Source of the DNA: 9FT-COMBO-48-23 sp963754385
GTDB lineage: Bacteria; Chloroflexota; Dehalococcoidia; GIF9; UBA5629
Reading direction: 5' to 3'
NCBI GenBank assembly: GCA_963754385.1
Contig: CAVWGE010000002.1
Coordinates: 1-64,000, forward strand
DNA: 64,000 nt
Of this stretch, positions 47,349 through 57,561 are shown in pieces. The first letter of the stretch is position 1; every line of letters starts with the position of its first letter. The notes below the pieces were generated by a model. The model was not told the origin of the DNA. It made no database searches and saw nothing but the letters and a program-made list of their open reading frames with translations. A program made the translations under genes and the position numbers.

Positions 47349-48881
47349 TTACTTGGCATAATCTACCGCCCTGGTCTCCCGCATCACAGTCACTTTAATT
47401 TGCCCCGGATACGCCAGAGTATCCTCTATCTTCTTAACTATATCCCGAGCCAGCCTCATAGCTCCAAGGTCATCTACTTGCTCCGGCTTAACCAAAATGC
47501 GCACTTCGCGTCCAGCCTGAATGGCAAAAGCCTTCTCAACCCCGGGAAAACTATTGGCCACACTTTCCAAAGCCTCGATACGCTTCAAGTACTGCTCCAG
47601 TGACTCGCGCCGGGCTCCGAGTCTCGACCCACTTATAGCATCAGCTGTAGCAACGATAAAACCAAGAGCACTAGTCGTTGTGGCCTCGCCATGGTGCTCA
47701 GCGACAGCTTGAGCCACTTCAGTTGACTTATCCCACTGCTTAACCAAATCAGCACCTATCGAAGCATGGGGCCCTTCTACTTCATGGCCCACAGCTTTAC
47801 CGATATCATGAAGCAGGCCGGCTTTCTTAGCCAATGCTACATCAGCACCTATCTCAGCTGCCAACATTCCAGAGAAGTGAGCAACCTCAAGGCTATGAAT
47901 CAACACATTTTGCCCATAGCTACTTCGGAATTTTAGTCTGCCGAGAAATTTAATCAACTCAGGATGCAACCCTACTACTCCAACTTCACGCACTGCACGT
48001 TCGCCCTCATTACGAACCACAGTCTCAACCTCATTTTTAGCCTTCTCCACCACTTCCTCTATCCGAGCCGGATGAATACGCCCGTCGAGGATAAGATTAT
48101 TCAAAGCCACCCTAGTTATCTCCCGCCTTATCGGGTCAAAACTAGAAATGGTCACCGCTTCCGGAGTATCATCAATGATGAGGTCTACCCCAGTAGCCTG
48201 CTCTAAAGCCCGAATGTTGCGACCTTCACGGCCAATAAGCCGCCCTTTCATCTCATCGCTGGGCAAAGACACAACAGATACTGTCGTCTCTGAAACTACG
48301 TCGGTGGCACAGCGCTGGATGGTGGTGGCTAAAATTTCGCGAGCTTTATCATCGATTTCGCCCTTTATTCGGGACTCCCATTCCCGAACACGACGCGATG
48401 CTTCCTCGCGAATCTCTTCCTCTACAGACCGAAGCAATTCCTGCTTGGCCTCATCGCTTGAGATGCCTGAAATCAGTTCGAGTCGTTGCAGCTGCTTAAC
48501 CCGTATCTCTTCAAGCTGAGCTTTGACCGCCTCGATTTCCCTCTCCCGGTTACCCAGACCGCGTTCGCGACGCTCCAGAGATTCCAGCTTGTTTTCTAGC
48601 TTCTCTTCTTTCTGAGCAAAACGTCTTTCAAGTCTCTGTAACTCAAAACGTCGTTCGCGACTATCAGCCTCGGCTGCTGCTCTGACCTTGTTCGCTTCCT
48701 CTCTGGCTCTTCGAAGCATATCTTCATTCGCAGCTGTTGCCTCTTCCTGTAATCGCTTGGCTTCATTTTGAGTTCTACGGAGCTGCTGGTTGGCTAATAT
48801 CTGTCTGGCAAAATAGCCGAAGAGTAGACCTAAAATAAGAACAAGCCCAACTACAACAATGTATAACGCTGTAGAAAACAT
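47349..48881 (-). CDS. rny: Ribonuclease Y
   Basis: RNase Y is a membrane-anchored endoribonuclease that starts mRNA decay. The 510 residues are standard: an N-terminal helix (LYIVVVGLVLILGLLFGYFA), a long coiled coil to about residue 195, a KH domain (SDEMKGRLIGREGRNIRALE) and an HD domain (LIHSLEVAHFSGMLAAEIGA, AGLLHDIGKAVGHE). It heads an operon with ymdB and the PHP gene. Upstream is recX, 116 bases away, on the same strand. Confidence 0.97.
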   Translation of the reverse strand: MFSTALYIVVVGLVLILGLLFGYFARQILANQQLRRTQNEAKRLQEEATAANEDMLRRAREEANKVRAAAEADSRERRFELQRLERRFAQKEEKLENKLESLERRERGLGNREREIEAVKAQLEEIRVKQLQRLELISGISSDEAKQELLRSVEEEIREEASRRVREWESRIKGEIDDKAREILATTIQRCATDVVSETTVSVVSLPSDEMKGRLIGREGRNIRALEQATGVDLIIDDTPEAVTISSFDPIRREITRVALNNLILDGRIHPARIEEVVEKAKNEVETVVRNEGERAVREVGVVGLHPELIKFLGRLKFRSSYGQNVLIHSLEVAHFSGMLAAEIGADVALAKKAGLLHDIGKAVGHEVEGPHASIGADLVKQWDKSTEVAQAVAEHHGEATTTSALGFIVATADAISGSRLGARRESLEQYLKRIEALESVANSFPGVEKAFAIQAGREVRILVKPEQVDDLGAMRLARDIVKKIEDTLAYPGQIKVTVMRETRAVDYAK

Positions 48882-48997
48882 TTAACTGCCTCGCTTTCCT
48901 AAAACACCACATACTGTAGAAATCCTCTAAATTATCCCTATCAATAATAGTAATCTTTCACCGAGCTGGTGTCAAACAAATGTCCTATTCAGGGACA

Positions 48998-49630
48998 CTA
49001 CACAGAGCCAGGTTGTTGCTCTTGCCACAAACGCGCCACAGCAGAACGAATAATTTCATAATCAAAGCCGCGCCGCCGAAGATGGTCGGATAGATAGCGA
49101 TGGAATTCACGATAATCCAAGCCAGACAGAACACGTGCCTTCTTCAATCCCACCTCATAAGCGGCAGATTCATCATCTAAGCCCTCTACCACCTCATTGG
49201 CTGTTTCAGCAGCTACGCCTTTTTGTCTTAATTCAAGCTTTATTAACCTTCGGCTTCGAGGCCTGAATGACAGGCGATTATCCCGCCAATACTGGGCAAA
49301 CGCTACATCATCAATCAGCCTACGTTCCTTTAATCCAATAACAACTTTATCCACAACCTCGTCATTGAAACCTCGGCGATGTAGCCTCTGTCTTAGCTCA
49401 GCCTCACTTCTAGGACGATAGCCGAGATAGTTCAAGGCGGCCCCAAAACAACTGTGAGAAAGGTCAGCTTTCTTCAGTTTGTCAATCTGCTCTGACGACA
49501 GGTGCTGACCAACTTTGAGACCGGATGTGGCTGCTACCTCCTCACTGATAGAAAATGAAAAGGAGCCGTCGATAAAGATACTGACTTGCTTTTTCCTGCC
49601 GTTAACCCGCAGAGCCGTAATCATCCCCAC
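48998..49630 (-). CDS. recX: Regulatory protein RecX
   Basis: RecX binds RecA filaments and limits recombinase activity. The family signature lies in the middle and end: ALNYLGYRPRSEAELRQRLH, RRGFNDEVVDKVVIGLKERR, DVAFAQYWRDNRLSFRPRSR and the tandem three-helix repeats. GAGGAGG stands five bases before a GTG at 49630; an ATG two codons later and a TTG at 49651 are alternatives. It follows recA by 45-66 bases, the usual arrangement, and is probably cotranscribed. Confidence 0.9.
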   Translation of the reverse strand: MGMITALRVNGRKKQVSIFIDGSFSFSISEEVAATSGLKVGQHLSSEQIDKLKKADLSHSCFGAALNYLGYRPRSEAELRQRLHRRGFNDEVVDKVVIGLKERRLIDDVAFAQYWRDNRLSFRPRSRRLIKLELRQKGVAAETANEVVEGLDDESAAYEVGLKKARVLSGLDYREFHRYLSDHLRRRGFDYEIIRSAVARLWQEQQPGSV

Positions 49631-49696
49631 TTCAACCTCCTCTAAATTCAAGCTTTCAACTTCGCTCTGGGTAATAAGTGTGCAGAAGAGTTCAGC

Positions 49697-50734
49697 TTAC
49701 TCGGAAATTTCCTTCGCCTCGGCACCCAGGCTCGGCGAAGACATTGCCGCAGTTCTTATCTCTCGCTCTATCTTAGAAGCTAGGTCAGCATGCTGCCATA
49801 GATAATCTCTGGCATTTTCTCGCCCCTGGCCCAACTTCAGGTCACCGTAAGTGAAAAAAGTGCCAGCCTTTTTTACTATCCCCAGAGCAACACCTAAATC
49901 GATAATGTCACCTTCCTTACTTATGCCATACTTACCACGCCTAAACATTATGTCAAATTCGGCAGACCGAAAAGGAGGCGCCATTTTGTTCTTCACTACC
50001 CTAGCCCGAACCCTTGTGCCCACCACCTCAGAACCCTGTTTAAGAGACTCAACACGTCTTAAATCAATCCGCACCGAGCTATAGAATTTCAATGCCCTGC
50101 CCCCAGGGGTAACCTCAGGGCTGCCAAAGATGATACCCACCTTCTCCCGTAGCTGGTTAACAAAAACCACTGCAGTGTGTGATTTGCTAATCGCCGCTAC
50201 CAGTTTCCTCAATGCCTGGGACATCAATCGTGCCTGCAAACCAATATGAGCATCACCCATCTCACCCTCTATCTCAGCCCGGGGCACTAAGGCAGCCACG
50301 CTATCAATGACTATCACATCCACAGCTCCACTCCTTACCAGTTCTTCAGTAATCCCCAAAGCCTCCTCACCATCGTCAGGCTGGGATATGCGCAAGTCTT
50401 CAACTTTCACCCCGCAATTAGCCGCGTAGGTGGTGTCAAGGGCATGCTCTGCATCTACATAGACAGCAATGCCACCGAGCTTTTGCGCTTCAGCAATTAT
50501 GTGCTGGGCCAGAGTAGTCTTACCTGAAGCTTCAGAACCAAAAATCTCGGTAACACGTCCGCGAGGAATACCACCTATGCCTAAGGCTAAATCTAAACTC
50601 AGTGAGCCTGTCGGAATGGCTTCCGCTGCCATTCTCCCTGAGATCGCACCGAGCTTCATAATCGAACCTTCACCAAACTGCTTTTCAATACGACTTACCG
50701 CTAGTTCCAGTGCCTTCTCTTTCTCTGAAGCCAT
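49697..50734 (-). CDS. recA: Recombinase RecA
   Basis: RecA drives strand exchange and triggers the SOS response. The 345 residues contain all core motifs: IEKQFGEGSIMKLG, GRVTEIFGSEASGKTTLAQH (Walker A), YVDAEHALD, VDVIVIDSVAALVPRAEIEG, FVNQLREKVGIIFGSPEVTP and GGRALKFYSSVR. The C-terminus is short. The ATG has GGGAGG about nine bases upstream. I see no sure LexA-type box in the 77 bases to nadE. Confidence 0.98.
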   Translation of the reverse strand: MASEKEKALELAVSRIEKQFGEGSIMKLGAISGRMAAEAIPTGSLSLDLALGIGGIPRGRVTEIFGSEASGKTTLAQHIIAEAQKLGGIAVYVDAEHALDTTYAANCGVKVEDLRISQPDDGEEALGITEELVRSGAVDVIVIDSVAALVPRAEIEGEMGDAHIGLQARLMSQALRKLVAAISKSHTAVVFVNQLREKVGIIFGSPEVTPGGRALKFYSSVRIDLRRVESLKQGSEVVGTRVRARVVKNKMAPPFRSAEFDIMFRRGKYGISKEGDIIDLGVALGIVKKAGTFFTYGDLKLGQGRENARDYLWQHADLASKIEREIRTAAMSSPSLGAEAKEISE

Positions 50735-50811
50735 GTCTTCCCTCCTATAACAGCCAAGCGCATCATAACATAGGCATTATGCCAGCACAACCTGCACTCA
50801 AGGTGATAATT

Positions 50812-51546
50812 TTATAGCGGCGGAATGGGCGGAGGGCAATATTTATGCCCGCTCTTGCTCATCATAAAATCAATCTTGTCTTTAATTTTTTTCTCAGCTT
50901 CACCTGTAATCAAGTAATGGTCAAGCTCGCTATAGGTCAGCCCCAACTCCATCTCATCCGTCTGTCCCTCGCACAAACCTGCCGAAGGCGGCTTATCAAT
51001 GATTTCCCTGGGAATATCTAAATACCTGGCTAAATCCCGCACCTGACTCTTGACCAGGCTGCCCAAAGGCATGAGGTCTGAGCCACCATCTCCATGCTTG
51101 GTGAAATAGCCAACCGACAACTCACTTCTATTGCTGGAACCCACTGCCAGATAACTTAGACGGTTGGCGAAATAATAGAGGGTGACCATCCGCAGCCGGG
51201 GTTTGATATTATTTTCCGCTAGCCTCCTTGTCGTCGCATCATAACCGTCACCCGGCAAAGCCCTCATCAAGCCGTCAAACACTTCATCCAGAGCAACAAC
51301 TTTAACAGGTATATAAAATCTGGCAGCTATAAGCTCTGCATGCTCTCTATCTATTTTGCTGCTGTGACAAGGCATAATGACTCCCAGAGTTGCCTCAGGA
51401 AAAGCACGCTTTGATAACACTGCAGCCACAGAAGAATCAACTCCACCGCTCATCCCCAAGACTACCCCTTTACCCCCAGCCACCAAGACCGTCTCCCTGA
51501 TCCACGAAGTAAGTTTCTGAGCTAATTCTTCGATTGACAGCTTCAT
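50812..51546 (-). CDS. nadE: NAD synthetase, ammonia-dependent
   Basis: NadE makes NAD from deamido-NAD with ATP and ammonia. The 244-residue protein lacks the glutaminase domain, so it uses free ammonia. Motifs: the P-loop VVLGMSGGVDSSVAAVLSKR, AENNIKPRLRMVTLYYFANR, VGSSNRSELSVGYFTKHGDG and SDLMPLGSLVKSQVR. The PncC-like fusion at 4.5 kb belongs to the same NAD pathway, though far away. Confidence 0.95.
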   Translation of the reverse strand: MKLSIEELAQKLTSWIRETVLVAGGKGVVLGMSGGVDSSVAAVLSKRAFPEATLGVIMPCHSSKIDREHAELIAARFYIPVKVVALDEVFDGLMRALPGDGYDATTRRLAENNIKPRLRMVTLYYFANRLSYLAVGSSNRSELSVGYFTKHGDGGSDLMPLGSLVKSQVRDLARYLDIPREIIDKPPSAGLCEGQTDEMELGLTYSELDHYLITGEAEKKIKDKIDFMMSKSGHKYCPPPIPPL

Positions 51547-51660
51547 TACACTAGTCGGAAGTATAACACTACCCGAAGCAATTCGCCAGAGGATGACAAG
51601 AGAAAATAATTTAGCTTAAGAAGAACAGAAAACAGAGATAAATGGTAAGTTACAATGTAT

Positions 51661-51816
51661 TTAATTGGATTGGGCAGCAAACTGCCTTAGCCTGGCTGCC
51701 ATTTCTTTCAATTTCTTGTCTACTTTATAGTTAATGCTATTCTCCGGATAGGCGCCATCTTCCCATTTCACACCTGCCTCCACATCTGCCGAAATCTCAT
51801 ACTTCTCAATACCCAT
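51661..51816 (-). CDS. Small conserved-looking protein of unknown function
   Basis: A 51-residue protein with an excellent ribosome-binding site (GCGGAGGAGAAAACC before the ATG at 51816). The sequence is MGIEKYEISADVEAGVKWED, GAYPENSINYKVDKKLKEMA, ARLRQFAAQSN. It is soluble, slightly basic at the end, with a probable C-terminal helix, and ends with TAA at 51661. I do not recognise a family. It stands alone between nadE and the divergent FmdB-like gene. Confidence 0.65.
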   Translation of the reverse strand: MGIEKYEISADVEAGVKWEDGAYPENSINYKVDKKLKEMAARLRQFAAQSN

Positions 51817-51959
51817 GGTTTTCTCCTCCGCATCAAGGCTTCGATAATGCCGGAATGGTTATACTATACCGCGCTGCCCCAACAAAAATTTGCTAACCGC
51901 AAAGTTAAAATTTGACTCGTCAATAGTTACGAGTTAAACTTTATTAACTGGAGAGCAAA

Positions 51960-52196
51960 ATGCCTATCTACGAATATCTATGTCCAGAGTGTGCTTGCAA
52001 GTTTGAACTGTTGCGCTCTATAAACAGAGCCGATGAAGAAACTTCATGCCCACAATGCCAGCATACCGCCAAACGAGTCTTCTCTCGATTCGCCTCATTT
52101 TCTAAAGGTAGCAGCGGCGAGTCTACCCCCATAGCAGGGACTGCCGGCTCATGCTCGGGCTGCACCGCCTCCAGCTGCAGCAGTTGTAACATATAG
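51960..52196 (+). CDS. FmdB-type zinc ribbon protein
   Basis: A 78-residue protein beginning MPIYEYLCPECACKFELLRS, the standard start of the FmdB/CxxC_CxxC_SSSS zinc ribbon family, with the second pair CPQC. The tail is rich in serine, glycine and cysteine (SCSGCTASSCSSCNI), also typical. The family is widespread; its name comes from a putative regulator of methylamine or formamide genes, but most members have no known role. GGAGAG stands eight bases before the ATG. Confidence 0.9.
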   Translation: MPIYEYLCPECACKFELLRSINRADEETSCPQCQHTAKRVFSRFASFSKGSSGESTPIAGTAGSCSGCTASSCSSCNI

Positions 52197-52230
52197 ATTA
52201 ACCCGAACTACACAATATCAGCTTGTTAGG

Positions 52231-52929
52231 TCAATCCCTTTCCCTTTTTCCCAAACCTATCAACCTCAAGATACCAAAGGCAATACCACCAACAAGCAAA
52301 GCTTCCAACACAACAGCCCCAAAACCAAGCAGAGCTGCATCGTAGAAAAATCCTTCGGGGAATAACCTGATCAAGTAATCCCTAGCCGGATCAAGCATCC
52401 AGTATTCGTTACGAAAGCTAGCCAAGTGGAAAAGAATGAAAAATTGTTCAAAGTCAAAGAACGCCCAAAGAGCCAGGATAACCATCAGACCCATAGTAAT
52501 ACAGCTTCCCCAGAATAGACCTCTGACCAATATCCGCCAACCAGCCCTCAAACCGAAAAACAATGCAAGTGCACAGACGACCATCAGGAGAAAAGCACCT
52601 CTTTGTACCCAATAGTCCAGCTGAACCAAGCTTCTTACATCCTCGAGGTGAATCAGCTCCCGCTCATTGAATAGGTTAAACGCTTCATCCCCTTTGACAA
52701 CCGTAATCTGTACTGTATCCGCCCTCAGGTTGAAGTAATCAATCAGATGCTGAGCTACATTCCTTAACTGTATTCTATCTATGCCAGTGTCCTGGCTTAT
52801 TTCATATTTACCGAAGCCATATTCATAAAGCCTAAGCGCATTGACCTCCCAACAAATAGTACTTGTTATAAGCAACACGGGTAAGCAACACACAAACAAC
52901 CAATAAGTTATATTTTGAATGATTTTCAC
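52231..52929 (-). CDS. TIGR01906/DUF1461 family membrane protein
   Basis: A 232-residue membrane protein of the TIGR01906/DUF1461 family. One helix at the N-terminus (ITYWLFVCCLPVLLITSTIC) is followed by an extracytoplasmic region (residues 30-100, with FNLFNERELIHLEDVRSLVQ), then four helices, including RGAFLLMVVCALALFFGLRA and LLGFGAVVLEALLVGGIAFG. The HLASFRNEYWMLDPARDYLI stretch is a family hallmark. No biochemical role is known. Confidence 0.88.
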   Translation of the reverse strand: MKIIQNITYWLFVCCLPVLLITSTICWEVNALRLYEYGFGKYEISQDTGIDRIQLRNVAQHLIDYFNLRADTVQITVVKGDEAFNLFNERELIHLEDVRSLVQLDYWVQRGAFLLMVVCALALFFGLRAGWRILVRGLFWGSCITMGLMVILALWAFFDFEQFFILFHLASFRNEYWMLDPARDYLIRLFPEGFFYDAALLGFGAVVLEALLVGGIAFGILRLIGLGKRERD

Positions 52930-53097
52930 TTTACTCCCTCATCGTGACAAAGAAAAATCTCCCGAAAACCAAACCGATAATAGCCAGTTCACATCCAAGA
53001 TGTCAACCAAAAAAATTAATTTCCCCTAAAAAGCCAAAGGTAACCATCTAAGACCATGTGCTATAATTAGAAAGCAGACCCCCCAAGAAAAAGTTTT

Positions 53098-56000
53098 ATG
53101 ATTACCCATCTTCACGTACACAGCGAATATAGCTTGCTCGATGGCCTATGCCGCATTCCCCAGCTTATTGCCAAAGCCAAGGAACTAGGCATGACTAGCC
53201 TGGCCATCACCGACCATGGAAGCATGCATGGCGTCATCGATTTCTACACAGCGGCTAAAGAGGCCGGCGTAAAACCTATAATTGGCTGTGAAACTTACGT
53301 AGCTGAAACCAACCGCCAGAGCCGAAATGCCAGCGATAAGAACTCCTACCATTTGGTCTTGCTAGCCAAAAATCAGCAAGGTTATCACAACTTGATTCAT
53401 CTGATTACCAAGGCTCACCTTGAAGGCTTCTATTATAAGCCAAGGGTGGACAAAGAGCTTCTGGCCCAGTACCATGAAGGCCTCATCGCATTATCTGCCT
53501 GTGCCCACGGCGAGCTTCCCCGGCTCATCTTGGAAGGACGTCTTGAAGAGGCAACCACACGAGCCATTTGGTATAAGGAGACCTTCAATGATTTTTACTT
53601 GGAAATTCAAAGACACCCTATTCCTGAACTGGAACAAATCAACAAAGGACTTCTTTCCCTGTCTTCAAAACTAAATATACCCATTGTGGCTACTAATGAC
53701 GTGCATTACGTCAACAAAGAAGACTCGGCTAGTCAAGAATTGCTGCTTTGTATTCAAACTAATACCTCAATTTACGATGAAAAAAGGCTTAAGATGGCCG
53801 GCGATTTCTTCTATCTGAAAAGTCCTGAGGAGATGGCAGATATGTTCGCCGACTTGCCCCAAGCTCTCGATAACACGCAAAGAATCGCCGATATGTGCCA
53901 ATTAGAGTTAGAGTTTGGTCGTCTCCATCTCCCACGGCTAGATTTACCCAAAGGCAAGACATCGGACGATTATCTGGCTGAACTCTGTTGGCAAGGACTA
54001 AAACAACGCTATCCATCACCCACACCAGAAATTGAACAGCGTTTGGCTTACGAGCTAGAGGTCATCAAGCAAACGCAATTTGCCGACTATTTCCTCGTCG
54101 TCTGGGACCTCATTTCCTTCGCCAAAAAACAAAGCATCCTTTTTGGCGTCCGAGGCAGTGCCGCCGCAAGCCTGGCTCTCTACTGTCTCGGCATCACCAA
54201 CATCGACCCATTGCCAAACAAGTTGGTCTTCGAACGCTTCTTAAATATAGAACGCCGCGAGCCGCCTGACATCGACTTAGATTTCCAAGACGACCGCCGT
54301 GATGAGATGATAGCCTATGTCACCCAAAAATATGGCCCTGACCATGTAGCCCAAATTATCACCTTCGGCACTTTAGGTGCCAGAGCCGCCCTAAGAGATG
54401 TAGGCAGGGCTCTAGGTATGCCTTACAGCCAGGTTGACAGAGTGGCCCGACTTGTTACGCCCAGGCCGAACATAACCCTAGACCAAGCTTTAGCTGAGAA
54501 CAAAGAGATGTACGATATTTACCACGAAGATAGCGCAGTGCAAAATCTGATTGATACTGCCAAGAAACTAGAAGGGATAGCTCGCCATGCTAGCACTCAT
54601 GCCGCCGGAGTAGTCATATCCAGAGAACCATTGACGCAATATATGCCGTTGCAACGCGCCACCAAAGATCATGAGCAGGCTGCAACTATGACACAGTTCT
54701 CCATGGAAAGCGTCGCTCGCCTTGGGCTGCTCAAACTGGATTTCCTTGGACTGGCTAATCTCACCCTCTTAGCCAAAGCCAGAGGAATCATCGCCGAAAA
54801 TCGTGATGTCTCCATCGACTTGCAACATATCCCGTTAAATGATGCAGTAACTTTTGAATTGCTCGCCTCTGGAGAAACCAGCGGTATTTTCCAACTGGAA
54901 AGCGCTGGTATGCGCCGCTACATAAAGGAACTTAAGCCCACCACCTTCAACGATATCGCAGCAATGGTAGCTCTTTACCGTCCCGGACCTATGGAGCACA
55001 TACCAACCTTCATCAAGGCAAAACATGGAATTGAGTCCATTCGTTATCCTCATCCCGACGTTAAGAAGATTCTGGAGGAAACTTACGGAGTCATTGTTTA
55101 CCAGGACCAGGTGCTCCATATAGTTCAGGCTTTAGCCGGCTATAGCTTAGGCCAAGCCGATATTTTCCGCAAAGCCATGGGTAAGAAAATCCCTGAAGTA
55201 ATGAAAAAAGAACGGCAAAATTTCATAAACGGCGCCAGGAAAAATGGGGTGTCTGCTGAAATAGCTGCTGAGATTTTTGCCTTGATCGAGCCTTTCGCTG
55301 GCTATGCCTTCAATAAAGCTCATAGCGTGAGCTACGCCCTAATCGCTTACGAAACGGCCTATCTTAAAGCCAACTACACTGTTGAGTACATGACTGCTTT
55401 TTTAAACACCTATGCTGCTCATTCAGACAGACTTACCCCAGCCGTTGCTGAATGCCGCCGCCTGGGTATCTCTGTATTACCTCCGGACGTTAATAAAAGC
55501 CAAGCCAGCTTTGCTATCGAGAAGGAAGATGGTAAGGCAGCTATCCGCTTCAGCCTGACCGCTATTAAAAATGTCGGCTATGCAGCCATTGAACCCATTA
55601 TACTGGCTCGGGAAAAAGGCGGCCCTTTCAAATCCATTGAGGATTTCTGCCGTCGTGTTGACTTACGCAGCATCAACAAAAAGGTTATAGAAAGCCTAAT
55701 CAAAGCCGGAGTCTTCGATTGCCTGACTCCTCGTGGAACACTCCTCCAGGCTATAGACCGAATCATATCCCTGGCCCAGTGGGAACAGCGACTGAGAGAA
55801 TCAGGCCAGTCCAGCATGTTCGACCTCTGGGGCGACACTGTGCCGGCGCCACTCCCCAGCTTGAATCTGGACCACCTTGACATACCTCTTAAAGACAAGC
55901 TGGACTGGGAACGAGAACTGCTGGGAGTATATTTCTCCGAACACCCTCTCACTTCGATAGCCCCAAAATTGGTTAATGCTACAACTACGCTCTGTGGTGG

Positions 56001-56562
56001 AATCGACGCCGAAATGGTCGGAGAAAAAGTGATTATAGCTGGAATGGTAACCTCTATGCGCCAACTTTATACAAGGGACAAACGTCCTTTCGTAATCGCA
56101 ACTATAGAAGACCTAGACGGCAACGTCGAAGTCACTGCCTGGTCTGAAGTCTACAACCAGACAAAAGAGGTATGGCAAGAAGGCAAAATCCTTCTGGTAG
56201 AAGGCGCCGTAAAACTAAGAGATGACCGGGTAAGCGTTAATTGCTATCGGGTACGCCAATACCAACCAGATAGTGAGGAAGGACAGGAGCCTAAGCCAGC
56301 TGCACAACCTTCGTTACCACGTAAAATAACAATCAATATCACCCAAACCGACAAAACTGAAGAAGATGTAACACATCTCAGTAAGCTCATGGATATTCTT
56401 GCCCGCTATCCGGGACAAGATACTGTCCTGCTCACCATAGTCACCACAGAAGAGACAGTCAACATGAAACTGCCAAACACAATAAGCTATTGCCCGGAAT
56501 TAGCACAAGAAATAGATAGCATACTTGGGGACAACAACTTAAGATTAAAAGGGGAACAGTAG
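53098..56562 (+). CDS. dnaE: DNA polymerase III subunit alpha
   Basis: The 1154-residue catalytic subunit of the replicative polymerase, of the DnaE1 type. Domains in order: a PHP domain (THLHVHSEYSLLDGLCRIPQ, ITDHGSMHG), the polymerase palm with catalytic acids (PDIDLDFQDDRRDEMI, FGTLGARAALRDVGRALGMP, GIFQLESAGMRRY, YRPGPMEHIPTFIKAKHG), the tandem helix-hairpin-helix and clamp-binding region, and an OB fold (VIIAGMVTSMRQLYTRDKRP). The PHP motifs look intact, so it may have proofreading activity. A TATAAT box lies 35 bases before the ATG; the ribosome-binding site is weak (AAGAAAAAG). Confidence 0.98.
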   Translation: MITHLHVHSEYSLLDGLCRIPQLIAKAKELGMTSLAITDHGSMHGVIDFYTAAKEAGVKPIIGCETYVAETNRQSRNASDKNSYHLVLLAKNQQGYHNLIHLITKAHLEGFYYKPRVDKELLAQYHEGLIALSACAHGELPRLILEGRLEEATTRAIWYKETFNDFYLEIQRHPIPELEQINKGLLSLSSKLNIPIVATNDVHYVNKEDSASQELLLCIQTNTSIYDEKRLKMAGDFFYLKSPEEMADMFADLPQALDNTQRIADMCQLELEFGRLHLPRLDLPKGKTSDDYLAELCWQGLKQRYPSPTPEIEQRLAYELEVIKQTQFADYFLVVWDLISFAKKQSILFGVRGSAAASLALYCLGITNIDPLPNKLVFERFLNIERREPPDIDLDFQDDRRDEMIAYVTQKYGPDHVAQIITFGTLGARAALRDVGRALGMPYSQVDRVARLVTPRPNITLDQALAENKEMYDIYHEDSAVQNLIDTAKKLEGIARHASTHAAGVVISREPLTQYMPLQRATKDHEQAATMTQFSMESVARLGLLKLDFLGLANLTLLAKARGIIAENRDVSIDLQHIPLNDAVTFELLASGETSGIFQLESAGMRRYIKELKPTTFNDIAAMVALYRPGPMEHIPTFIKAKHGIESIRYPHPDVKKILEETYGVIVYQDQVLHIVQALAGYSLGQADIFRKAMGKKIPEVMKKERQNFINGARKNGVSAEIAAEIFALIEPFAGYAFNKAHSVSYALIAYETAYLKANYTVEYMTAFLNTYAAHSDRLTPAVAECRRLGISVLPPDVNKSQASFAIEKEDGKAAIRFSLTAIKNVGYAAIEPIILAREKGGPFKSIEDFCRRVDLRSINKKVIESLIKAGVFDCLTPRGTLLQAIDRIISLAQWEQRLRESGQSSMFDLWGDTVPAPLPSLNLDHLDIPLKDKLDWERELLGVYFSEHPLTSIAPKLVNATTTLCGGIDAEMVGEKVIIAGMVTSMRQLYTRDKRPFVIATIEDLDGNVEVTAWSEVYNQTKEVWQEGKILLVEGAVKLRDDRVSVNCYRVRQYQPDSEEGQEPKPAAQPSLPRKITINITQTDKTEEDVTHLSKLMDILARYPGQDTVLLTIVTTEETVNMKLPNTISYCPELAQEIDSILGDNNLRLKGEQ

Positions 56563-56629
56563 ACTTGTTCCAGAAACGGATTCACTCTCAAGGAGAGAGT
56601 TTAGACACTGTATATTTGAAAAGATTTCG

Positions 56630-57493
56630 CTAACGCGTGAATGGTCTGTCACTCCACCACGGATAAAAGTCAGGCATATCAGTGCTGGGTTTCATCGCGA
56701 AATTCGGAGGTCGCTTCTCAAGAAATGACATAATGCCTTCGCGGGCATCCGGCTGTTGAAGAGACCACCTAAAAGCCTTCGAATCGATCTTGTGCGCTTC
56801 CATTGGATGATCTGCTCCCAACATCTTCCATAGAAGCTGACGACAAAGAGCCACAGAAATCGCGGAGGTATTCTGGGCAATTTCTGAAGCGATTTCACGT
56901 GCTCGAGAAATTAAAACTTCTGCCGGCAATACTTCAGTCACCAATCCATGAGCAAGCGCTTCTTGAGCTCCAAACACCCTACCTGTAAGAATCCACTCCA
57001 CAGATTTACCCATACCAACAATTCGAGGTAAGAACCACGTGCTAGCCGCTTCAGCAGTTACACCTCGCTTGGCAAAAACAAACCCGATCCTGGCATTCTC
57101 CGACGCCAGCCGGATGTCCATGGCCAGCGTCATAGTAATTCCCACCCCAACAGCCGGCCCGTTAATAGCGGCAATTACCGGCTTTTTCAGGTCATAAATT
57201 TTCAGGGTTATCAAGCCAGCCAGGTCTCTATAAGATTCGGAGTCACCATGGCGCTCAGCCGAGTACCTTTCAAGAAGTCCAGATTTAGGATCTAAATCGG
57301 CCCCGGCGCAGAAGGCGCGCCCAGCACCCGTTACAATTACAACCCGCACATCGTCATCAGCATCAGCTCTGCCAAAGGCGTCAAGGAGTTCTTGGCCTAT
57401 AACCGGACTGAAAACATTTAATCTCTCCGGCCTGTTGAGCGTTATTGTCAGAATTCTATTGGATACTTCATATAATATTTGGCTATATTCCAT
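56630..57493 (-). CDS. Enoyl-CoA hydratase/isomerase family protein
   Basis: A 287-residue crotonase-fold protein. It opens with ILTITLNRPERLNVFSPVIG, followed by VVIVTGAGRAFCAGADLDPK (first oxyanion-hole part), AAINGPAVGVGITMTLAMDI and RIGFVFAKRGVTAEAASTWF (second part with the catalytic region), and GMGKSVEWILTGRVFGAQEA. Family members hydrate or isomerise acyl-CoA. Which acyl chain is used cannot be read from the sequence. Convergent with dnaE; a short hairpin (ACTCTC / GAGAGT) at 56585-56601 lies between. No fatty-acid operon surrounds it. Confidence 0.92.
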   Translation of the reverse strand: MEYSQILYEVSNRILTITLNRPERLNVFSPVIGQELLDAFGRADADDDVRVVIVTGAGRAFCAGADLDPKSGLLERYSAERHGDSESYRDLAGLITLKIYDLKKPVIAAINGPAVGVGITMTLAMDIRLASENARIGFVFAKRGVTAEAASTWFLPRIVGMGKSVEWILTGRVFGAQEALAHGLVTEVLPAEVLISRAREIASEIAQNTSAISVALCRQLLWKMLGADHPMEAHKIDSKAFRWSLQQPDAREGIMSFLEKRPPNFAMKPSTDMPDFYPWWSDRPFTR

Positions 57494-57561
57494 GGCTTCC
57501 CCTTTTATGTTATTTTACTTGACACCCTAAAACTTAACTCGCTTTGTATGGGTTATCTTTT